From Synechococcaceae bacterium WB9_2_112 (lineage in GTDB: Bacteria; Cyanobacteriota; Cyanobacteriia; PCC-6307; Cyanobiaceae), in NCBI GenBank assembly GCA_010027605.1, contig RGUW01000007.1, positions 1 through 33,293 on the forward strand: a DNA stretch of 33,293 nt, read 5' to 3'. A model generated the notes under the pieces. It did not search any database. It was not told where the DNA came from and saw nothing but the letters and a program-made list of their open reading frames with translations. Shown here piece by piece: positions 18,514 through 26,387 of the stretch (positions within the stretch are counted from its first letter, which is position 1; each line of letters begins with the position of its first letter). Both the position numbers and the translations under genes were made by a program.

Positions 18514-18678
18514 GTGCCGAACCCCAGGGCGTTTCGCTGGATCAAGACCGACTGCGGCCGTGCCCGATACACCGAACTGGCCGGCCGCACGGGCCTGGCG
18601 GCGTCGCTGCGCCTGGGCTGGTTTGTGATGGTTGCCGCCCTGCGCGACTGGCCCCTGCCCAACCCCGATCAACGCTGA
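18514..18678 (+). CDS. Small hypothetical protein (54 residues, or 61 from GTG 18493)
   Basis: A short frame with protein-like composition (Trp, Phe, Tyr, Lys spread along it) where the opposite-strand frames are Arg/Pro-rich shadows. It contains RWIKTDCGRARYTELAGRTG, then LAASLRLGWFVMVAALRDWP, a hydrophobic-aromatic helix, and ends PLPNPDQR. The start could be GTG 18493 or GTG 18514. It is divergent from the secreted repeat gene (about 40-60 bp between starts), and its last 10 bases overlap the convergent TVP38 gene. No family is recognised and it may not be expressed. Confidence 0.45.
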   Translation: MPNPRAFRWIKTDCGRARYTELAGRTGLAASLRLGWFVMVAALRDWPLPNPDQR

Positions 18679-19313
18679 GGCGGCTCTGCGGGCCCACCCC
18701 CGGTTGGCTCTGCCAGGGCCTGCCGTGCAGCGTTGCCCACCAGAGCGACCACCACAACCGTGGCGACAACGCCCAGCACCCGCAGGGCCCAGGTGGCCGG
18801 ATCGGCACGCCCCGACAGCACCGCCCCGAAGCGGGCCACATCGCCGGCCAGGGCCCCGAGGGCGCAGAACAGCACCGTGCCGGGGAGAATCCCGATCAGC
18901 CCGAGCGTGTAGTCGCGCAGGCTCACCTGCGAGAGGCCATAGGCCAGATTGAGCAACGAGAACGGAAACGCCGGCGACAACCGGGTCAGCAACACCAGCT
19001 TGAGGCCCTCGCGACTCACGGCCCCCTCGATGGCCTGCAGCCGGGGAGCCCGCTGCAACTGACCGCGGGCCCAGTCCCGCAGCCAGGAGCGGCCCAGCAG
19101 AAACACCACTTCGGCCCCCAGGCAGGCCCCCACGAACACCACCACGCTGCCCCAGGCCGTGCCGTAGAGGGCTCCGGCCAGCATCGAGGCCCACACCCCC
19201 GGCAACAGCAGCGTCACCCAGAGGGCATACAGCGGCACAAAGGCGATGGCGCCCAAGGGAGAGGCGAGTGCCTCCACAACCGCATCCAGAGGGGGCAGGC
19301 CGGCCATCGGCAC
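18669..19313 (-). CDS. TVP38/TMEM64-family (VTT domain) membrane protein
   Basis: A 214-residue integral membrane protein of the DedA/VTT superfamily. Members are implicated in lipid transport, membrane homeostasis or metal handling; the substrate here is unknown. Hydrophobic segments lie near residues 15-40, 43-75, 110-130, 138-158 and 178-200. The family core is clear: LTRLSPAFPFSLLNLAYGLS, then LIGILPGTVLFCALGALAGD. An Ala/Gly-rich helical pair with ALYGTAWGSVVVFVGACLGA lies before it. ATG 19313 was used, and an in-frame ATG at 19307 is possible. The C-terminal tail is Gly/Pro-rich and overlaps the small plus-strand ORF. Confidence 0.88.
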   Translation of the reverse strand: MPMAGLPPLDAVVEALASPLGAIAFVPLYALWVTLLLPGVWASMLAGALYGTAWGSVVVFVGACLGAEVVFLLGRSWLRDWARGQLQRAPRLQAIEGAVSREGLKLVLLTRLSPAFPFSLLNLAYGLSQVSLRDYTLGLIGILPGTVLFCALGALAGDVARFGAVLSGRADPATWALRVLGVVATVVVVALVGNAARQALAEPTGGGPAEPPQR

Positions 19314-19376
19314 AGGGGCGCAAGGGTGCTCGACCCGACGCTACCGAGATCGGCAGCGCCCCCTGAACTCGAGGGC

Positions 19377-19406
19377 TTCTCAGCTCGAGGAATTCTCAGC
19401 TCGAGG
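19377..19406. repeat. Two copies of a 14-bp repeat at a gene end
   Basis: TTCTCAGCTCGAGG occurs at 19377-19390 and 19393-19406, a 16-base period. The second copy contains the last two codons and the stop of the ABC-2 permease gene, so the first copy looks like a small tandem duplication of the gene end. CTCGAG inside each copy is palindromic. Confidence 0.6.
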
Positions 19407-20184
19407 CCGAGGTGTAGTGGCCCAGGGCAAACCGCCAGAACGCCCTGCTGGCTGCAAAGCTCAGGGCCGCCATCACCAGCGCGGCGCTCAGCCAGGGAAC
19501 CGTGGCCCGGCCCAGGATCGCCTCGGCCGGCACCGTGGTGAGAAAGGCCACCGGCAGCACCAGGGTGAACAGCAGCCGCAACGCCGGCGGATAGGCCGCG
19601 ATCGGGAAACGACCGGCGGTCAAGGCCGCCCGCAGCACTTCGGTGGCATTCCAGGTCTTGACGAACCAGATGCTGGTGGCGGCCAGCAGAAACCACAGTG
19701 CATAGAGAATCACCACCCCCGTGAGCAGGGTCAGCACTGCCAGCGCCAGCTGCAGGGGCCCGGCAGCGGCGCCGGCCCGGGGCGCCGCCCAGACGATCAG
19801 CCCCAGGCCCAGTACCAGCTCACTGAGACCGGCCGGCGAGAGGGTGCGCAGCGACAGCCAGAACTGACTGTCGATCGGCTTGAGCAACACGAAATCGAGG
19901 GTTCCCTCGCGCACATGGCTGACGATCGCCCCAAGGTTGGGCCGCAGCCAGGTGGTCGCCACGCCGTCAAGCAGGGTGTAAACCCCCTGCACCACCAGGG
20001 CCTGCGGCCAGCTCCAGCCTCCCAGGCTGTCGGCTTGCTGAAAGAACAGCGACAGGATGAACAGGCTGCCGGCCAGGTTGGCCGCCGCCGCCAGCAGCTC
20101 GATCAACACATTGAGCTGGTACTCAAGCTGGCCGGCGATGGCCGTGCCCCAGAAGCGGCGCAGGGTCAGCAGGTAGCGCCGCAT
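19396..20184 (-). CDS. ABC-2 type transporter permease (second subunit)
   Basis: A 262-residue integral membrane protein of the ABC-2 family (COG3694-like group). It opens RRYLLTLRRFWGTAIAGQLE, with an amphipathic entry helix and YQLNVLIELLAAAANLAGSL. The middle has HVREGTLDFVLLKPIDSQFW, a hallmark segment of this family, and several helices follow up to about residue 240. ATG 20184 overlaps the TGA of the upstream permease by one base (TGATG), so the two subunits are translationally coupled. With the ATPase gene at 21279 they form a two-permease exporter of unknown substrate. It ends with a duplicated 14-bp sequence. Confidence 0.88.
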   Translation of the reverse strand: MRRYLLTLRRFWGTAIAGQLEYQLNVLIELLAAAANLAGSLFILSLFFQQADSLGGWSWPQALVVQGVYTLLDGVATTWLRPNLGAIVSHVREGTLDFVLLKPIDSQFWLSLRTLSPAGLSELVLGLGLIVWAAPRAGAAAGPLQLALAVLTLLTGVVILYALWFLLAATSIWFVKTWNATEVLRAALTAGRFPIAAYPPALRLLFTLVLPVAFLTTVPAEAILGRATVPWLSAALVMAALSFAASRAFWRFALGHYTSASS

Positions 20185-20963
20185 CAGGCCCCCATGGCGG
20201 TGTAGCGCCGCACCCCGGCGCGCCACAGCAGCAGCGCCGCCGGCAGCAGCAGGGCGATCCAGACCAGCTGGGCGGCAAAGCCGGCGGCGGCATCCACCGG
20301 CAGCCCCGCCAGCAACCGGGCCGGGAAGTTGATCAACCAGGGGAAGGGGGTCCACTGGGCCAGGGCCCGCATCCCAGGCGGAAAGGCGGCCAGGGGTGCC
20401 AGCAGGCCCGAGAAAAACAGGTAAGGAACAAACAGCAGGCGCTCGAGGGCGCTGGCCTTTTCGCTCCAGAAGCACAGCGCCGCCACCAGGCTCTGGATCA
20501 GAAAAGCGATGGCGAAGGCGCCGAGGGTGGCCAGCCAGGCCAGCAACAACCGGCCAGGCGAAGGAAGCCAGAAGGCGCCGGGGTTGAGCGCAAAGAACAG
20601 CGCTGCGATCGCCGCCGCGAAGGGCAGACGCGTCAGCTGTTCGGCCAGGTGGGCCGCCAGGTAGCGCCACAACGGATGCAGGGGCTGCAGCAGGTAGGGC
20701 GAGAGCCGGCCCAGCAGGGCATCTTCCTCAAAGGCGAACACCACCCACACCACCGAGAACTGGCGCACCAGATAGGCACTGAGGAAATAGCGGTCGAGCC
20801 CGCCGGTCCCCAGCCCCAGGTGTGCCCCTGCCGGAGCCTGACGCCACAGGGCGAGCATGATGAACGGCAGCAGACCCGACAGCGCCCACAGGGCGATCTC
20901 GGCCCGGTACTCGAGCATCAGCGCGTACTGACTGCCCAGCAGGGCCCGGGCAACACGCCGCAT
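20184..20963 (-). CDS. ABC-2 type transporter permease (first subunit)
   Basis: A 259-residue integral membrane protein (COG4587-like group). An amphipathic start RVARALLGSQYALMLEYRAE precedes about six helices. The central part has DALLGRLSPYLLQPLHPLWR, matching the LSxxLLxPxHP pattern of these permeases, and the C-terminal half includes PYLFFSGLLAPLAAFPPGMR. ATG 20963 follows the TGA of the DUF427 gene with no gap, and its own stop overlaps the next permease start. Both points suggest tight translational coupling. It pairs with the second permease to form the membrane channel. Confidence 0.88.
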   Translation of the reverse strand: MRRVARALLGSQYALMLEYRAEIALWALSGLLPFIMLALWRQAPAGAHLGLGTGGLDRYFLSAYLVRQFSVVWVVFAFEEDALLGRLSPYLLQPLHPLWRYLAAHLAEQLTRLPFAAAIAALFFALNPGAFWLPSPGRLLLAWLATLGAFAIAFLIQSLVAALCFWSEKASALERLLFVPYLFFSGLLAPLAAFPPGMRALAQWTPFPWLINFPARLLAGLPVDAAAGFAAQLVWIALLLPAALLLWRAGVRRYTAMGA

Positions 20964-21248
20964 TCAGCGCACCTGCACCCCTTTCCAGAACGCCACCCGC
21001 CCTTTGATCTGGGCAGCGGCGTCCTTGGGCTCGGGATAGAACCAGGCGGCGTTGGCGTTGACCTGACCATCGACGACCACGTCGTAGTAGTGGGCTTCGC
21101 CTTTCCAACCACACACGCTGCGATGGTCTGACGCTCGAAAGCAACCCTCGACCAGGGCGTCAGGCGGGAAGTAGGCGTTGCCTTCAACGGTGACGATGTC
21201 TTCGCTGGAGGCGATCACAGTGCCGTTCCAGTGGGCTTCGGTGGCCAT
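20964..21248 (-). CDS. DUF427-family protein inside an ABC transporter operon
   Basis: A 94-residue soluble protein with the DUF427 pattern: the N-terminal HWNGTVIASSEDIVTVEGNA, then YFPPDALVEGCFRASDHRSV, CGWKGEAHYYDVVVDGQVNA, and NAAWFYPEPKDAAAQIKGRV. Conserved Cys (VCGWKG), His (AHYYDV), Tyr and Pro (WFYPEPK) are present. The fold is a small beta barrel whose biochemical role is not settled. It is unusual to find it between the ATPase gene (30-base gap upstream) and the two permease genes (no gap downstream). Translation is likely coupled with the first permease. Confidence 0.9.
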   Translation of the reverse strand: MATEAHWNGTVIASSEDIVTVEGNAYFPPDALVEGCFRASDHRSVCGWKGEAHYYDVVVDGQVNANAAWFYPEPKDAAAQIKGRVAFWKGVQVR

Positions 21249-21278
21249 GGCTGCCAGGGTCAGAGACGTCGGCTCAAC

Positions 21279-22298
21279 CTATTCGCCGCCGTCATCCACC
21301 AGCGCTGGCGGCTGGGGTCTGGCGGCTGTGTTCTGATCACGGAACAAGCCGCCGATCAGCTCCTCGATGGGGGGATCGCTCACCTCCAGATCCAGCACCT
21401 CAAACCGGGCCAGCAGCTGGGCCACCACGGCCGTCAGACGGTCGCGGGGCACCAGCAGGGTGGCGGCGCGGCCCTCGAGGCGCTCCAGGTCACCAAAGGG
21501 TGCGAGGGCCTCAGCCGCTGGGGGTTCGGCCAGCTCCAGCCGCACCTGACGGCAGGGAGCCAGACGGGCGGCCAGCTGCTCCAGCGGCCCGTCGTGGAAC
21601 AGCGCACCCTGGTGAATCAACAGCACCCGCGGGCACAGGGCCGTGATGTCGGCCATGTCATGGCTGGTGAGCAGCACCGTGGCACCGGTGCGGCGGTTGT
21701 AGTCGGCCAGAAAGCTGCGCACCCGCGCCTGGGCATTGACGTCAAGGCCCAGGGTGGGTTCATCGAGGAACAGCACCCGGGGCCTGTGCAGCAGAGCCGC
21801 CAGCAGCTCGGCCTTCATGCGCTGCCCGAGCGACAGCTTGCGCACCGGGCGGTTGAGCTCCTCGCCCAGTTCGAGCATCGCCGCCAGCTCGTCGATGCGC
21901 CGCGCGGCCTCGCTGTCGCTGAGGCCATAGACCGCGGCGTTGACCCGCAGCGAGTCCATCGGTGGCAGATCCCAGATGAGCTGCTGCTTCTGCCCCATCA
22001 CCAGGGTGATCTGCTGCAGAAAGGCCCGCTGCCTCCGCCGCGGCTCGAACCCGGCCACCCGCACCAGGCCGCCGCTGGGGTGAATCAGACCGCACAGCAT
22101 CTTGAGGGTCGTGGTCTTGCCGGCGCCGTTGGCCCCGAGAAACCCCACCATCTCGCCCGGCTCGATCGCAAAGTTCAGCCCGCGCACCGCCAGCACCTCA
22201 CGGGTGCGACGGCGCACGAAATGGCGCAGGGTGCCGGCCAGGCCGGGCTGTTTGGCGGCCACCCGATAGGTCTTGCCGAGGGCCTCGACCTGGATCAT
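21279..22298 (-). CDS. ABC transporter ATP-binding protein (COG4586-like)
   Basis: A 339-residue ATPase that powers the two permeases downstream. Walker A GANGAGKTT lies at residues 55-63, a family-typical MGQKQQLIWDLPPMDSL at 101-117, signature LSLGQ at 155-159, Walker B VLFLDEPT at 175-182 and switch His213 in SHDM. A regulatory tail of about 100 residues follows. ATG 22298 was preferred over the longer open frame to 22397, because MIQVEALGKTYRV is the usual N-terminus. The COG4586-type ATPase with two ABC-2 permeases resembles exporters annotated for natamycin/daunorubicin-like compounds, but the true substrate is unknown. valS ends 26 bases upstream on the same strand. Confidence 0.93.
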   Translation of the reverse strand: MIQVEALGKTYRVAAKQPGLAGTLRHFVRRRTREVLAVRGLNFAIEPGEMVGFLGANGAGKTTTLKMLCGLIHPSGGLVRVAGFEPRRRQRAFLQQITLVMGQKQQLIWDLPPMDSLRVNAAVYGLSDSEAARRIDELAAMLELGEELNRPVRKLSLGQRMKAELLAALLHRPRVLFLDEPTLGLDVNAQARVRSFLADYNRRTGATVLLTSHDMADITALCPRVLLIHQGALFHDGPLEQLAARLAPCRQVRLELAEPPAAEALAPFGDLERLEGRAATLLVPRDRLTAVVAQLLARFEVLDLEVSDPPIEELIGGLFRDQNTAARPQPPALVDDGGE

Positions 22299-22324
22299 CG
22301 GCACCGGATCGGGCACAGCGTCAC

Positions 22325-22702
22325 TCAGACCAGATCGGCGAGCCGCTGCCGAGCCAGCTGGGCCTGGGCTTCGGCCTCGGCCAGGTTGGCGCGGCACTCG
22401 GCCACCACCTCGGGCGGCGCCTTGTCGGCGAAGTTCGGGTTCGCCAGCCGACCCGCGAGGCCCTTGATCTCTTTGTCGGCCTTGGCGATGTCCTTGTCGA
22501 GCCGGGCTCGCAGCGCATCGAGATCCACCAGGCCGTCGATCGGCAGCAGCACCTGCAGTTCACCACTGACCCCGGCCAGGGCGCGCTGCTGGCTGACCTG
22601 CTGGGGACTCAGCACGTCGACCCGTTCAGCGCGGGTCAGCGCGGTGATGTCGGCGCTGGCGGCCTTCAACAGCGCAGCCAGCGCGTCCCGACCGGTGACG
22701 AA
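22325..22702 (-). pseudogene. valS: Detached C-terminal part of valS, in frame beyond an amber codon
   Basis: This frame continues directly from the valS stop at 22705-22703 without any shift: 125 sense codons to TGA at 22325-22327. It opens FVTGRDALAALLKAASADIT and carries the C-terminal coiled-coil arm typical of ValRS, including a short hairpin region PIDGLVDLDALRARLDKDIA and a long helix rich in Ala, Glu and Leu ending ARQRLADLV. If translated alone, the first ATG-type start would be TTG 22669, which would leave an incomplete arm. The uninterrupted frame and family-like sequence indicate that the break is recent or is a sequencing error. Confidence 0.85.
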
Positions 22703-25174
22703 CTACACCGGCGCGCTCTGGTTGGGCTTGAGACCGGCCACGGCCCGCAGGTTGCGCACCACCCGGATGGCCTCGATCAGCTCGGCAAACGACGACTCGA
22801 GCGCGTCGTCGAGGGCGGCACCATCGACCCGGGGCCAGGGTTGCCGTGCCACGAACACCTCAGCTGATTCGCCCGTGAGGCCATGCCAGAGCTCCTCACT
22901 GAGGTGCGGCATCAGCGGATGCAGCATCACCAGCAGCTCACTGAGCACCTTGGCGAGCACCTGGCGGGCGGTGCGCTGATCGGCCAAGGCCGCGTCCCGG
23001 GCAGCGCCTTCGAGATCAGCCGGCACCTGCAGGCGGCGCTTGATCAGCTCGACATACCAATCGCAGATCTCGTTCCAGGCGAGCTCATAGAGCCCTTTGG
23101 AGGCTTCGCCGAGGCCATAACTGCCATAGCGCTCAGCGGTCTCGCGGTTGACCCGGCCCAGGCGGGAGAGAATCCAGCGGTCAGCCAGCTGCAACTGCGT
23201 CGGATCCGGCTCGCCCAGCGACGCCGGCGTTTCGCCATCCAGATTCATCAGCGCAAAGCGCGTGACGTTCCAGAGCTTGTTGGCGAAATTGCGCGCCGAC
23301 TCGACCGTGGCCGAGGTGTCGCTCTTGCGGTCGTAGTCGAGGCGGATGTCCTGACCCGCACCGGCCACCTCCCGCACCAGAGCAAACCGCAGGGCATCGG
23401 CGCCATAGCGCTCGATCAGCAGCAACGGGTCGATGCCGTTGCCCGCTGATTTGCTCATCTTGCGGTTGTTCTCATCGCGCACCAGGCCGTGGATGTAGAC
23501 ATCCCGGAAGGGAATCCACGCCGCCGGTTCGCCATCGCGGCCGTCATCGCCCATCAGGGCGCCGGCCATCATCGTCATGCGGGCCACCCAGAAAAAGATG
23601 ATGTCGAAGCCCGTCACCAGCACGCTGGTGGGGTACCAGCGGGCCAGGTCAGGGGCGTCAGCAGCGGGCCAACCGAGCGTTGAGAACGGCCACAACCCGC
23701 TGGAGAACCAGGTGTCGAGCGCGTCGGGGTCCTGCTCGAGCACCAGCGGGTGGGCGTGGGTGCCGGTGCCATAAATGGATTCCGCCTTGGCCATGGCTTC
23801 TGACTCATCGCGGGCCACCACGTAGGGGGTGCTGTCGGTGATCAGCCCACCGGTCTCGCTGACCACGAACCAGGCCGGGATGCGGTGACCCCACCACAGC
23901 TGGCGGCTGATGCACCAGTCGCGGATGTCGGTGAGCCAGTCGCGGTAGACCTTGGCCCAGCGCTCGGGCACGAAACGGGGATTGGCACCTGTCGCAGCGT
24001 CCAGTGCCTCGCGGCAGCGGGCCGCCAGGGGCTCGGTTTTCACAAACCACTGGGTCGAGAGCAGGGGCTCAACAGGCACCTTGCCCCGATCCGAAAAGGG
24101 CACGCTGTGGCGGTAGGGCTCCACCTTGACCAGGAACCCTTCGGCCTCCATGGCCGCCACCACGGCCTTGCGCGCCTCAAAGCGATCGAGGCCGGCGAAG
24201 CGACCGGCGGCTCCGTTCATGGTGCCGTCCTTGGCCATGACCGTGATCAGCGGCAGGTCGTGGCGCTGACCGATCGCAAAGTCGTTGGGATCGTGGGCGG
24301 GGGTGACCTTGACGCAGCCCGTGCCGAAGTCGGCATCGACGTGGTCATCGGCCACGATCGGGATCTGGCGCCCCACCAGCGGCAGGGTCAGGGTCTGACC
24401 CACCAGCTCGGCGTAGCGCGGGTCCTTGGGGTTCACCGCCACGGCGGTGTCGCCCAACAGGGTCTCGGGGCGGGTGGTGGCCACCTCCAGGTGGGTGCGG
24501 CCACCTGCTGTGGGGCCCCCGCTGAGCGGATAACGGAAATGCCAGAGATGGCCGTCCACCTCCTTCATCTCGACTTCCAGATCGCTCACCGCCGAGCCCG
24601 AGGCGGGGCACCAGTTGACCAGGTATTCGCCGCGGTAGATCAGCCCCTGCTCATGCAGGCGGTTGAAGGCTTCGACCACCGCCGCGCTGCAGCCGGCATC
24701 GAGGGTGAAGCGCTCACGCTGCCAGTCGACCGAGTAACCCAGGCGCCGCAGCTGGCCCACGATCGTGCCGCCGCTGCCTGCCTTCCAGGCCCAGGCCCGC
24801 TCGAGAAAGGCCTCGCGACCCAGGTCCTCCTTACGCAGCCCCTCGGCCTTGAGCTGCTTCTCGAGGATCGTCTGCACCGCGATCGAGGCGTGGTCGGTGC
24901 CCGGCAAGCACAGCACGTTCCTGCCGGCCAGGCGCTGATAGCGCACGATCGTGTCGATCAGGGCCGTGTTGAAGGCGTGCCCCATGTGCAGGCTGCCGGT
25001 CACGTTGGGCGGCGGGATCACCACCGCAAACGGCTCGCCAGGGGCGTCGGGGTCGGGGTGAAAGACGCCGGCCTGCTCCCAGGCCTGCTGCCAGCGGGCT
25101 TCGGTGCCGGCAGGGTCATAGGTCTTGGGCAGGGCCGCGTCGGCAGCTGCAGGGGCGTTCACGGCCTCGGTCAC
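22703..25174 (-). CDS. valS: Valyl-tRNA synthetase, shortened by an in-frame TAG
   Basis: Charges tRNA-Val. From GTG 25174 the frame gives 823 residues with the class I signatures HMGH (63-66, in [12 protein letters not shown]) and KMSKS (572-576), the editing domain between them, and the anticodon-binding helical domain up to [18 protein letters not shown]. There a TAG (22705-22703) ends the frame, where homologues continue into a C-terminal coiled-coil arm. The same frame stays open for another 125 codons, so the intact protein would have about 949 residues. The arm helps tRNA binding in bacterial ValRS, so an 823-residue form might keep partial activity. TAG is used as a normal stop elsewhere in the window (1584, 14682, 28903), which argues against general UAG recoding. 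Confidence 0.9.
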   Translation of the reverse strand: MTEAVNAPAAADAALPKTYDPAGTEARWQQAWEQAGVFHPDPDAPGEPFAVVIPPPNVTGSLHMGHAFNTALIDTIVRYQRLAGRNVLCLPGTDHASIAVQTILEKQLKAEGLRKEDLGREAFLERAWAWKAGSGGTIVGQLRRLGYSVDWQRERFTLDAGCSAAVVEAFNRLHEQGLIYRGEYLVNWCPASGSAVSDLEVEMKEVDGHLWHFRYPLSGGPTAGGRTHLEVATTRPETLLGDTAVAVNPKDPRYAELVGQTLTLPLVGRQIPIVADDHVDADFGTGCVKVTPAHDPNDFAIGQRHDLPLITVMAKDGTMNGAAGRFAGLDRFEARKAVVAAMEAEGFLVKVEPYRHSVPFSDRGKVPVEPLLSTQWFVKTEPLAARCREALDAATGANPRFVPERWAKVYRDWLTDIRDWCISRQLWWGHRIPAWFVVSETGGLITDSTPYVVARDESEAMAKAESIYGTGTHAHPLVLEQDPDALDTWFSSGLWPFSTLGWPAADAPDLARWYPTSVLVTGFDIIFFWVARMTMMAGALMGDDGRDGEPAAWIPFRDVYIHGLVRDENNRKMSKSAGNGIDPLLLIERYGADALRFALVREVAGAGQDIRLDYDRKSDTSATVESARNFANKLWNVTRFALMNLDGETPASLGEPDPTQLQLADRWILSRLGRVNRETAERYGSYGLGEASKGLYELAWNEICDWYVELIKRRLQVPADLEGAARDAALADQRTARQVLAKVLSELLVMLHPLMPHLSEELWHGLTGESAEVFVARQPWPRVDGAALDDALESSFAELIEAIRVVRNLRAVAGLKPNQSAPV

Positions 25175-25210
25175 GGAACAATCAAACGGCAGGGCGATCA
25201 GCCCATGCTC

Positions 25211-25804
25211 TCAAAGCTCACTGATGAGCACGGCGCCACTCACCTGCGCCTGGGCTGCCAGCAGCACCTCAAGCGGAGCCTCATGGTCGACACGGGGGGG
25301 CTCGATCGCCACCAGCCGACGGTTGCAGGCCGCGGTCCAGGGCAGGCTGATGCACAGGTCCAGAACCTGCTGCACCAAGGTGGTGATCCACGGGGCATCA
25401 AGGGCCGCCAGGGCACGCTCAATCGCCAGGGCATGGATGGCTGCCACGGCACAGCGTCCCTGCTCCAGCCAATCATCGAGCTGGGGGTCCATGCCGCACA
25501 GCAGCGCACCAAGGGATGCTGCATCGAGCAGCAGCATCCGATCGAGGGGCGGCGCGCACGGCCCGGTTCGCACCCCGCGGGGTTCGGCGATCGCTGGCGC
25601 CAACTGGGGCAGCACCGGCCGCAACTGCTGAAACAGGCCAGCCCGCTGCATGAACCAGGCCTGGACCGAGGGCCGCAATGGCCGCAGGATCACCACCCCG
25701 GTTGCCGGATCCCGTTCGATTTCGACGGCGTCGCCCTCGAAGCGGCACGCGGCGGGCAACCGCACCGCCTGACTGCCGCCATTGGCAAAAAGCTTGGCCT
25801 TCAT
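25211..25804 (-). CDS. Single-chain VapB-VapC-like fusion (AbrB-type antitoxin domain plus PIN-like domain)
   Basis: A 197-residue protein. Residues 1-44 match a VapB/AbrB swapped-hairpin DNA-binding domain: [20 protein letters not shown], then [19 protein letters not shown] linker (about 45-88) follows, then a PIN-like part from residue 90: [13 protein letters not shown] with Asp94 at the first catalytic position, [32 protein letters not shown] and [16 protein letters not shown]. The third acidic position is Glu179 where Asp is usual, and the chain ends at VLISEL, about ten residues earlier than typical VapC. Toxin activity may be weak or absent. Antitoxin and toxin are normally two overlapping genes, so this is a true fusion or the product of a lost stop. 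GGAG lies about 12 bases before ATG 25804. Confidence 0.75.
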   Translation of the reverse strand: MKAKLFANGGSQAVRLPAACRFEGDAVEIERDPATGVVILRPLRPSVQAWFMQRAGLFQQLRPVLPQLAPAIAEPRGVRTGPCAPPLDRMLLLDAASLGALLCGMDPQLDDWLEQGRCAVAAIHALAIERALAALDAPWITTLVQQVLDLCISLPWTAACNRRLVAIEPPRVDHEAPLEVLLAAQAQVSGAVLISEL

Positions 25805-25990
25805 AGGGGGATCCGCTCCAGAAATGACCGAGATCCGGTCTTGGCTTCCAAAAGCCCGACGTTGGCCTGGCAACGCCAGGGCGATTCCTCCAGGATCGCG
25901 ATCAGACGGTCGCCATGGGGAGGTCGGGCGTAAGCATCACGACGGATGAGCCAAAGTGTCTCGGCCGGGCAGGCCTGCTCTTGCCAGTGC

Positions 25991-26010
25991 AGGTCAGGAC
26001 AGGTCAGGAC
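25991..26010. repeat. 10-bp tandem repeat, two copies
   Basis: AGGTCAGGAC occurs twice back to back (25991-26000 and 26001-26010), directly before a purine-rich tract. Confidence 0.9.
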
Positions 26011-26022
26011 ACGAGAGGCGAC

Positions 26023-26056
26023 GAGAAGAGAGGAGAAGAGAGGAGAGGAGAGGGAA
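26023..26056. repeat. Uninterrupted 34-base purine run
   Basis: From 26023 to 26056 the plus strand holds only A and G, built from GAGAAG/AGAGG/AGGAG units, and purine-rich sequence extends with few breaks to about 26077. Such near-mirror polypurine sequence can adopt triplex structures and is prone to slippage. Confidence 0.9.
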
Positions 26057-26087
26057 CTGAAAGGGAGGAGATGGGGACCGGAGCGTT

Positions 26088-26107
26088 GTCGATACAAAGT
26101 CGATACA
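26088..26107. repeat. 9-bp direct repeat at 11-bp spacing
   Basis: GTCGATACA occurs at 26088-26096 and 26099-26107 with two bases between. The 11-bp period puts both copies on about the same face of the helix, as in many operator half-site pairs. It lies in the divergent gap between the VapB-like fusion and the lipoprotein gene. Confidence 0.75.
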
Positions 26108-26243
26108 TCACGCCGAACCGATCAAAGCCAATGCTGCTGCCCGGCGGCGGCAATGATCTCGACCCACGATCACAGTCCCAGCATGTGCACCCGGCGGGAT
26201 TCACGCAAAAACAGCGCGACGAGGCCACGGCACGGTGCCAGGA

Positions 26244-26301
26244 CAGACCGCTGTGCTTGGGCAGGCCGCTGTGCTTGGGCAGGACCCAGTGCTTGGGCAG
26301 G
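26244..26301. repeat. Three 18-bp tandem repeats upstream of the lipoprotein gene
   Basis: Units at 26244-26261, 26262-26279 and 26280-26297 share CAG....(C/G)...GTGCTTGGG. The first two differ by one base, the third by a few, and a CAGG at 26298-26301 starts a fourth. In the plus-strand frame they encode AVLGQ-type units; the sequence lies 87 bp before the ATG chosen for the lipoprotein. Confidence 0.85.
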
Positions 26302-26387
26302 AGTTCACTTCCGACGCTCCGCACTTGGGAGTGGGCGTACTCGCAAACCGGCCCGCAAGCGGGATGATGGGGTCGCAACTGGACACC

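Larger units (their letters stand above)
25805..26387. other. 583-bp divergent gap with several kinds of direct repeat
   Basis: No gene is supported. A minus-strand frame of 98 codons (26097 to 25801) ends with an ATGA overlap on the VapB-VapC start and contains a plausible stretch ([20 protein letters not shown]). Its first half is translated from a purine tract, however, and no family is recognised. The gap separates the fusion gene (minus) from the binding-protein lipoprotein gene (plus) and must hold both promoters. It contains a 10-bp tandem repeat, a 34-base purine run, a 9-bp repeat at an 11-bp period and three 18-bp tandem repeats, listed separately. Confidence 0.6.

Noticed and set aside
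18130-19323. A 397-codon minus-strand frame covering two genes.
   Set aside because: Only its last 107 codons are supported (signal peptide then repeats); the rest overlaps the TVP38 gene in another frame.
22325-22669. A separate 114-residue coiled-coil protein gene.
   Set aside because: It is the in-frame continuation of valS beyond the TAG and matches the ValRS C-terminal arm, so it is not an independent gene.
22703-22705. The TAG in valS as pyrrolysine or general UAG recoding.
   Set aside because: TAG ends other genes in the window, and nothing here encodes a pyrrolysine system.
23885-25933. A 682-codon plus-strand open frame across valS.
   Set aside because: Antisense shadow of the ValRS codons, His/Gln/Gly-rich, with no motif.
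25801-26097. A 98-codon minus-strand frame ending with ATGA on the VapB-VapC start.
   Set aside because: Half of it is a translated purine tract, it has no recognisable domain, and no RBS was found. It is described in the gap entry only.
26244-26301. CRISPR-like array.
   Set aside because: The three 18-bp units are contiguous with no spacers and are too short.
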